A stretch of DNA of 64,000 bases from Pseudomonas sp. SJZ074 (GTDB lineage Bacteria > Pseudomonadota > Gammaproteobacteria > Pseudomonadales > Pseudomonadaceae): assembly GCF_007828215.1 (NCBI RefSeq), contig NZ_VIUE01000002.1, positions 372,001 to 436,000 on the forward strand, given 5' to 3'. The notes beneath the pieces were generated by a model. The model was not told the DNA's origin. It saw nothing but the letters and a program-made list of their open reading frames with translations, and made no database searches. Position 1 is the first letter of the stretch. Every line of letters begins with the position of its first letter. Position numbers and translations under genes: made by a program. Of this stretch, positions 62,813-64,000 are shown piece after piece.

Positions 62813-63828
62813 AACCTTACCCGATCAATTGCGTGTCGATTGTCATCCCGGTCTACAACGAACAAGAGAGCCTGCCCGAGTTGCTTCGACGTACCGAAGC
62901 GGCGTGCCGGCAATTGCACCACAAGTACGAAATCGTGCTGGTCGACGACGGCAGTCGGGACGAGTCGGCGCAGATCCTGGAAGAGGCTGCGACGCTGCGA
63001 GGCAGCCCGATCGTCGCGGTGATCCTGAACCGCAATTATGGTCAGCACGCCGCGATCATGGCCGGTTTCGAGCAGTGCAAGGGCGATGTCATCATCACCC
63101 TCGACGCCGACCTGCAAAACCCGCCCGAAGAGATTCCACGCCTGGTGGCCCAGGCCGAACTGGGCTATGACGTGGTCGCCACGGTACGCAACAACCGCCA
63201 GGATTCGGCCCTGCGGCGCTGGCCGTCGAAGCTGATCAACCTGGCGGTGCAGCGCTCCACCGGCGTTGCCATGAGCGACTATGGCTGCATGCTGCGCGCC
63301 TATCGGCGGTCCATCGTCGACGCCATGCTCGCGTGCCGCGAACGCAGCACCTTCATCCCGATCCTCGCCAACAGCTTTGCCCGGCATACCACAGAGATCC
63401 TGGTGAGCCATGCCGAGCGCGAGCACGGAGAGTCCAAGTACAGCGCCATGCGCCTGGTCAACCTGATGTTTGACCTGATCACCTGTATGACCACCACACC
63501 TCTACGGCTGCTGAGCATCGTTGGCTTCGCCATGGCCGGCCTGGGCGTGCTGTTCGCCATGGCCTTGATCGTGCTGCGGCTGGTCTTCGGTGCCAGTTGG
63601 GCCGGCGGCGGGACGTTCGTGCTGTTCGCCGTGCTGTTCGTGTTCACCGGCGGGCAGTTCATTGGCATGGGTTTGCTGGGCGAGTACCTGGGGCGGATGT
63701 ACAGCGACGTGCGAGCGCGCCCACGGTTCTTCGTCGAAAAGGTTCTGCGTGGACAGCCTGCCGTGCCCCCACCCGTTATCACCGTTGATGGCCTCACTTC
63801 CACTTCTTCAGACCAGGTTCTCTCATGA
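62809..63828 (+). CDS. arnC: Undecaprenyl-phosphate 4-deoxy-4-formamido-L-arabinose transferase
   Basis: A 339-residue family 2 glycosyltransferase with two C-terminal membrane helices (about residues 233-258 and 268-292). [41 protein letters not shown] (DxD) and [14 protein letters not shown] follow in order. It transfers Ara4-formyl-N from UDP to undecaprenyl phosphate. It overlaps arnB and arnA by four bases each. The sequence is typical in length and motifs. Confidence 0.95.
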   Translation: MKPYPINCVSIVIPVYNEQESLPELLRRTEAACRQLHHKYEIVLVDDGSRDESAQILEEAATLRGSPIVAVILNRNYGQHAAIMAGFEQCKGDVIITLDADLQNPPEEIPRLVAQAELGYDVVATVRNNRQDSALRRWPSKLINLAVQRSTGVAMSDYGCMLRAYRRSIVDAMLACRERSTFIPILANSFARHTTEILVSHAEREHGESKYSAMRLVNLMFDLITCMTTTPLRLLSIVGFAMAGLGVLFAMALIVLRLVFGASWAGGGTFVLFAVLFVFTGGQFIGMGLLGEYLGRMYSDVRARPRFFVEKVLRGQPAVPPPVITVDGLTSTSSDQVLS

Positions 63829-64000
63829 GCGTAAAAGCCGTTGTTTTCGCCTATCACGATATTGGCTGTGTCGGTATCGAAACCCTGCTCGACTCCGGCT
63901 TCGATATTGTCGCGGTGTTTACCCACGCCGACGACCCAAAGGAGAACACCTTCTACGGCTCCGTCGCGCAATTGTGCGCACGCAAGGGCATCCCGGTTCA
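63825..64000 (+). CDS. arnA: Bifunctional UDP-glucuronate decarboxylase/formyltransferase ArnA (5' end)
   Basis: Only the first 58 residues are in the window: [20 protein letters not shown] then [20 protein letters not shown] and [16 protein letters not shown]. This is the N-terminal formyltransferase domain start of ArnA, which in full oxidatively decarboxylates UDP-glucuronate and formylates UDP-Ara4N. Translationally coupled to arnC (ATGA). Confidence 0.93.
   Translation, partial: MSVKAVVFAYHDIGCVGIETLLDSGFDIVAVFTHADDPKENTFYGSVAQLCARKGIPV

Noticed and set aside
1..64000. Mobile island or prophage carrying the catabolic genes
   Set aside because: No integrase, transposase, tRNA, att-like direct repeat or abrupt base-composition change was seen; only REP-type elements and small gene scars.

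Overview
The window looks like the chromosome of a fluorescent-group Pseudomonas. It is GC-rich, with tight ATGA-type gene overlaps, OprD-style porins and AraC/LysR/IclR/GntR regulators in front of catabolic operons. It also has the group's typical REP hairpins (GTGGGAGCGGGCTTGCTCGCGA and TGTGGCGAGGGGA types) and an arn lipid A operon with an acyl-CoA operon like that of P. putida KT2440. I saw no tRNA, rRNA, prophage, transposase or CRISPR. Family names come from reading the proteins; no searches were run.

Layout. (1) 1-7361: catabolic module A, with an APC permease (cut by the window edge), an AraC regulator, a class III aminotransferase, an aldehyde dehydrogenase, a cytochrome b561 and an outer-membrane porin. 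(2) 7597-16814: a compact 12-gene plus-strand operon. It joins exported proteins of unknown role (DUF6152, a lipocalin-sized secreted protein, an alpha/beta-hydrolase, two DUF6644-like membrane proteins) to a ZnuABC-like metal ABC transporter with two solute-binding proteins, a DUF6162 protein and a NikM-like DUF4198 protein. (3) 16857-18723: a LysR gene divergent from a frameshifted NmrA-like reductase. (4) 18795-24917: a LysR gene divergent from an SDR, MFS, split-transketolase and esterase cluster. (5) 24918-25361: gene debris. (6) 25362-30121: a cytosolic-type gamma-glutamyltransferase with an amino-acid ABC importer and a GntR regulator. (7) 30444-41761: an AraC gene, then a nine-gene minus-strand operon resembling a ring-cleavage pathway with a ThDP enzyme, divergent from an IclR gene. 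(8) 41809-49951: module B, a paralogous copy of module A (porin, aminotransferase, aldehyde dehydrogenase, APC permease), divergent from a chemoreceptor. (9) 49962-51676: a LysR remnant, a DeoR gene, a 28-residue membrane protein and a tandem REP array. (10) 51693-57261: a five-gene acyl-CoA oxidation operon. (11) 57415-64000: a REPIN, then ArnT-like/LAB_N/GT2/uronate-epimerase genes divergent from arnB-arnC-arnA.

How it may work together. Modules A and B share the same kinds of parts (outer-membrane porin, inner-membrane permease, transaminase, aldehyde dehydrogenase, AraC regulator), which suggests uptake of an amine and its oxidation to a carboxylate. A 20-bp motif (TGCCGATTYGGGNTA core) occurs at six intergenic sites, in front of permease A, aminotransferase A, porin A, the DUF6152/metal operon and the permease B/chemoreceptor pair. 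This would place transport, catabolism, chemotaxis and an unusual metal-uptake operon in one regulon. The motif regulon and the 12-gene operon are the least explained and most interesting parts of the window.
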